This document shows, piece by piece, positions 24,317 to 26,408 of a DNA stretch of 26,408 nucleotides. This stretch comes from an uncultured Collinsella sp. Lineage in GTDB: Bacteria > Actinomycetota > Coriobacteriia > Coriobacteriales > Coriobacteriaceae. Both the position numbers and the translations under genes were made by a program. The stretch spans positions 1 to 26,408 of the forward strand of contig UQHK01000027.1 of NCBI GenBank assembly GCA_900540855.1. The letters run 5' to 3'. The notes beneath the pieces were generated by a model. That model ran no database searches. It had not been told where the DNA came from and was given only the letters and a program-made list of their open reading frames with translations. Numbering within the stretch: the stretch's first letter is position 1; each line of letters begins with the position of its first letter.

Positions 24317-25351
24317 ATGTCCCGTAATGCCACCGATAGCACTGTCCTGCTGGGCCACGGCTCCGGCGGCCAGATGATGAAACGCATTATCGATGAGGTC
24401 TTTCTGGATGCCTTTGGGTCGCCCGAGCTGCTTGCGGGCAACGATGCCGGTGTCGCCGTACTGCCCGCAAGCGGGCGAATCGCCATGTCGACCGACAGCT
24501 TTGTGGTAACGCCGCAGTTCTTCCCCGGCGGCAATATCGGCCGACTCGCCGTATGCGGAACCGTCAACGACGTCGCGACCTCGGGCGCTAACGTGCGCTA
24601 CCTCTCATGCGGCTTTATCCTCGAAGAGGGCTATCCCATGGACAAGCTGCGCCAGATTGTGCAGACCATGGCCGAAACGGCGCGCGAGGCGGGCGTGTCC
24701 ATAATCACCGGCGACACCAAGGTGGTCGAGCGTGGCGGTGCCGACGGCGTCTACATCAATACCGCCGGCGTGGGCGAGGTGCCCGCGGGCGTAGCGCTCA
24801 GCGGTGCAAACTGTCGGCCCGGCGACGCCATCCTGGTATCGGGTACGCTAGGCGACCACGGCATCGCCATCATGAGCCAGCGCGAGGGCTTGGCGTTTTC
24901 GAGCAACATCGAAAGCGACGCTGCGCCGCTCAATCATCTGATTGCCGATGTGCTCGCCGCCGCCCCCGATACCCGCTGCTTCCGCGACCCCACGCGCGGC
25001 GGCCTGGCATCCACGCTCAACGAGTTTGCCCAGGCCAGCGGCGTCGCCATGGAGATCGACGAGGATGCCGTGCCCGTGCGCCCCGACGTGCAGGCGGCAT
25101 GTGAGATGCTCGGCTACGATGTGCTGCAGGTGGCAAACGAGGGCAAGATGGTCGCCGTGGTGCCGGCCGAGCAGGCCGATGCCGCGCTGGCGGCCATGCG
25201 CGCCGCCCGCTACGGCGAGAATGCCGCCATCATCGGTCGCGTGCTGCCGCTTGCCGAGGACGCCCGCCCCGCCGTGCGCGTACGCACCGGCTGGGGATCG
25301 ACCCGTATTCTCGACATGCTCGTGGGAGAGCAGCTGCCGAGGATTTGCTAG
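24317..25351 (+). CDS. hypE: Hydrogenase maturation protein HypE
   Basis: HypE dehydrates the carbamoyl group on its C-terminal Cys to thiocyanate, supplying CN to the iron centre. The 344-residue protein is an AIR-synthase/PurM-like ATPase: LLGHGSGGQMMKRII, the ATP-binding NDAG and STDSFVVTPQFFPGGNIG segments, and FRDPTRGGLASTLNEFA. The C-terminus ends PRIC, the required terminal cysteine. GGAG lies 9 bp before the ATG. It is 48 bp after hypD and closes the hyp gene group. The hydrogenase structural genes and hypA and hypB are not in this window. Confidence 0.97.
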   Translation: MSRNATDSTVLLGHGSGGQMMKRIIDEVFLDAFGSPELLAGNDAGVAVLPASGRIAMSTDSFVVTPQFFPGGNIGRLAVCGTVNDVATSGANVRYLSCGFILEEGYPMDKLRQIVQTMAETAREAGVSIITGDTKVVERGGADGVYINTAGVGEVPAGVALSGANCRPGDAILVSGTLGDHGIAIMSQREGLAFSSNIESDAAPLNHLIADVLAAAPDTRCFRDPTRGGLASTLNEFAQASGVAMEIDEDAVPVRPDVQAACEMLGYDVLQVANEGKMVAVVPAEQADAALAAMRAARYGENAAIIGRVLPLAEDARPAVRVRTGWGSTRILDMLVGEQLPRIC

Positions 25352-25477
25352 CGGCACATTCTCGCAGACGGCGCGATGCAGCTCGATATCCCTTGAAGAT
25401 GTTCAGATTCCAAACAAGCCCGATGCGTAAGCCCAGTATTATGAGGTGCGTTTTTAAACCCAATGACGGGAGCTTTC

Positions 25478-26146
25478 ATGGCAGCAGCTTTTTCCCATGT
25501 GATCTTTGATCTGGATGGCACCATCCTCAACACGCTCGAGGACCTGGCGGCCGCTAGCAACCATACCTGCGAGACGCACGGCTGGCCTACGTTTGCCGTT
25601 GACGAATACCGCTATAAGGTGGGAAACGGCATGCTCAAGCTGGTCGAGCGCTTTATGCCCGCCGAGTATGCGGGCGACGGGCGCGCCTTTGAGCAGACGC
25701 TTGCCGAGTTTAGGGCTTACTACGGCGAGCACAAGGAGGACCACACCGCCCCCTATGCCGGCACAATCGAGATGCTCGACCGCCTGCGCGCCGCGGGCAT
25801 CCAGCTTGCCGTGCTCACCAACAAGGACCACATTTCGGCGGCCCCGCTTATCGAAAAATACTTTGGTTCCGAGCGCTTTGCACTGGTGCAGGGCCGCGTC
25901 GATGCGTTTCCTCCCAAGCCCGAGGCGCCTGTTACGCTGCATGTGATGAAAGAGCTAGGCGCCGACCCGGCAACCACACTCTATGTGGGCGATTCCAATG
26001 TCGATGTTTTGACCGGCCACAACGCTGGCCTTAAGAGTGCGGGCGTCAGCTGGGGCTTCCGCGGCCGCGTAGAGCTGGAAGCTGCCGGCGCCGACTACGT
26101 GGTGGACACCCAGGAAGAGCTCGCGTCGCTGATTCTGGGCGAGTAG
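25478..26146 (+). CDS. HAD-family phosphoglycolate-phosphatase-like hydrolase
   Basis: A 222-residue cytosolic HAD phosphatase. Motif I is VIFDLDGTILNT with both catalytic aspartates, motif II is AVLTNK, the lysine lies in FPPKPEAP, and motif III is YVGDSNVDVLTG. The inserted helical cap between residues 15 and 85 places it with phosphoglycolate phosphatase (Gph) and related subfamily IA enzymes. The true substrate could be another small phosphate ester. The ATG at 25478 (MAAAFSHVIFD) follows GGGAGCTTTC; the ATG at 25463 lacks such a site. It lies 126 bp after hypE in the same direction but is not part of hydrogenase maturation as far as is known. Confidence 0.9.
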   Translation: MAAAFSHVIFDLDGTILNTLEDLAAASNHTCETHGWPTFAVDEYRYKVGNGMLKLVERFMPAEYAGDGRAFEQTLAEFRAYYGEHKEDHTAPYAGTIEMLDRLRAAGIQLAVLTNKDHISAAPLIEKYFGSERFALVQGRVDAFPPKPEAPVTLHVMKELGADPATTLYVGDSNVDVLTGHNAGLKSAGVSWGFRGRVELEAAGADYVVDTQEELASLILGE

Positions 26147-26408
26147 CGGGGCTGTCGCTCAACACGGCTGCATAGATTCTGTCGCGCGGAAAGCGCATCC
26201 CGTTTTGCCGCCTCAGAATGGGATGCGCTTTCCGGTTGAGCCTTGTCGGGGAAACGGCATCCCGTTTCAGAGCAATATTCCGGGTCGCACTTTCCGCAAC
26301 CCACCCCATCCGGAAACCGCGACCCGCTATTCGGCCAAATACCGGCTCGTATTTTCCCGAGCATTCGATGCAACGCTGGCGCAAGGAGTGTCCCCAACTG
26401 CCGGCAGA
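26147..26408. other. Repeat-rich intergenic tail of the window
   Basis: These 262 bases carry no supported gene. They hold several variants of one theme: the palindrome at 26187-26234, GGGGAAA-N6-CCCGTTT at 26248-26267, GGTCGCACTTTCCGC at 26283-26297, and the TTCGGCCAAATA block inside 26320-26345. All but the third were matched directly to 1705-1753. Short open frames on the minus strand here are made of repeat and have no ribosome binding site. Confidence 0.55.
26187..26234. repeat. Palindromic repeat downstream of the HAD gene
   Basis: Arms 26187-26201 and 26220-26234 are perfect 15-bp complements (CGGAAAGCGCATCCC and its complement). With G-T pairs the stem reaches 21 bp and closes on a 6-base loop. 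The right arm matches 1739-1753 at 14 of 15 bases. It probably serves as transcription stop for the HAD gene or is a member of an interspersed repeat family. Confidence 0.7.

Overview
The window is about 26.4 kb of GC-rich bacterial chromosome, almost fully coding, with tight operons and AGGAGG-like ribosome binding sites. The gene set (DnaK, 2[4Fe-4S] ferredoxin, a nadABC operon ending in a 3H-domain NiaR regulator, Lac-family PTS with a LicR-type activator, Agr-like two-component pair, [NiFe]-hydrogenase maturation genes) fits an anaerobic gut actinobacterium of the Coriobacteriia, most likely Collinsella or a close relative. That taxonomic call is an inference from gene content, composition and intergenic repeats, not a database match.

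Layout: (1) 1-1433, 5' part of dnaK on the minus strand, cut by the window edge. (2) 1977-2162, a small ferredoxin (+), then a strong bidirectional terminator. (3) 2309-6175, minus-strand operon nadA-nadB-nadC-niaR making NAD de novo from aspartate; a 19-bp perfect palindrome overlaps its promoter and is the likely NiaR operator. (4) 6266-7969, a decayed zone: three large inverted-repeat structures, an IS3-family transposase remnant and a 5'-truncated tatD. (5) 8034-14739, minus-strand PTS operon: LicR-type regulator, EIIA, EIIB, EIIC, GH1 6-phospho-beta-glycosidase and a MupG-like (DUF871/GH170) 6-phosphomuramidase. Upstream of it lie two broken genes, a HAD phosphatase and a GntR/UTRA regulator, and one small secreted protein. 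(6) 16137-18136, an AgrA-like LytTR response regulator and AgrC-like GHKL kinase (+), overlapping by one base. (7) 18155-19187, a degenerate uracil-DNA-glycosylase-like protein (-) and thioredoxin (+). (8) 19419-25351, a small helical protein, a NikR with a His/Cys-rich N-terminal tail, then hypF, hypC, hypD and hypE. (9) 25478-26146, a phosphoglycolate-phosphatase-like HAD protein, then a repeat-rich 3' end.

How the parts work together: NiaR probably senses niacin and shuts off its own nadABC operon. The PTS operon should import and phosphorylate a beta-linked amino- or muro-disaccharide, which the two cytosolic phosphoglycosidases cleave. NikR next to hypFCDE links nickel sensing to hydrogenase maturation, although hypA, hypB and the hydrogenase itself are not in the window.

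Most unusual points: the pairing of a MupG-like muramidase with a GH1 enzyme and Lac-type PTS without an etherase; the composite inverted-repeat element at 6383-6589; related short repeats at both ends of the window (about 1705-1753 and 26187-26345); and the cryptic GntR remnant. No tRNA, rRNA or CRISPR array was seen.
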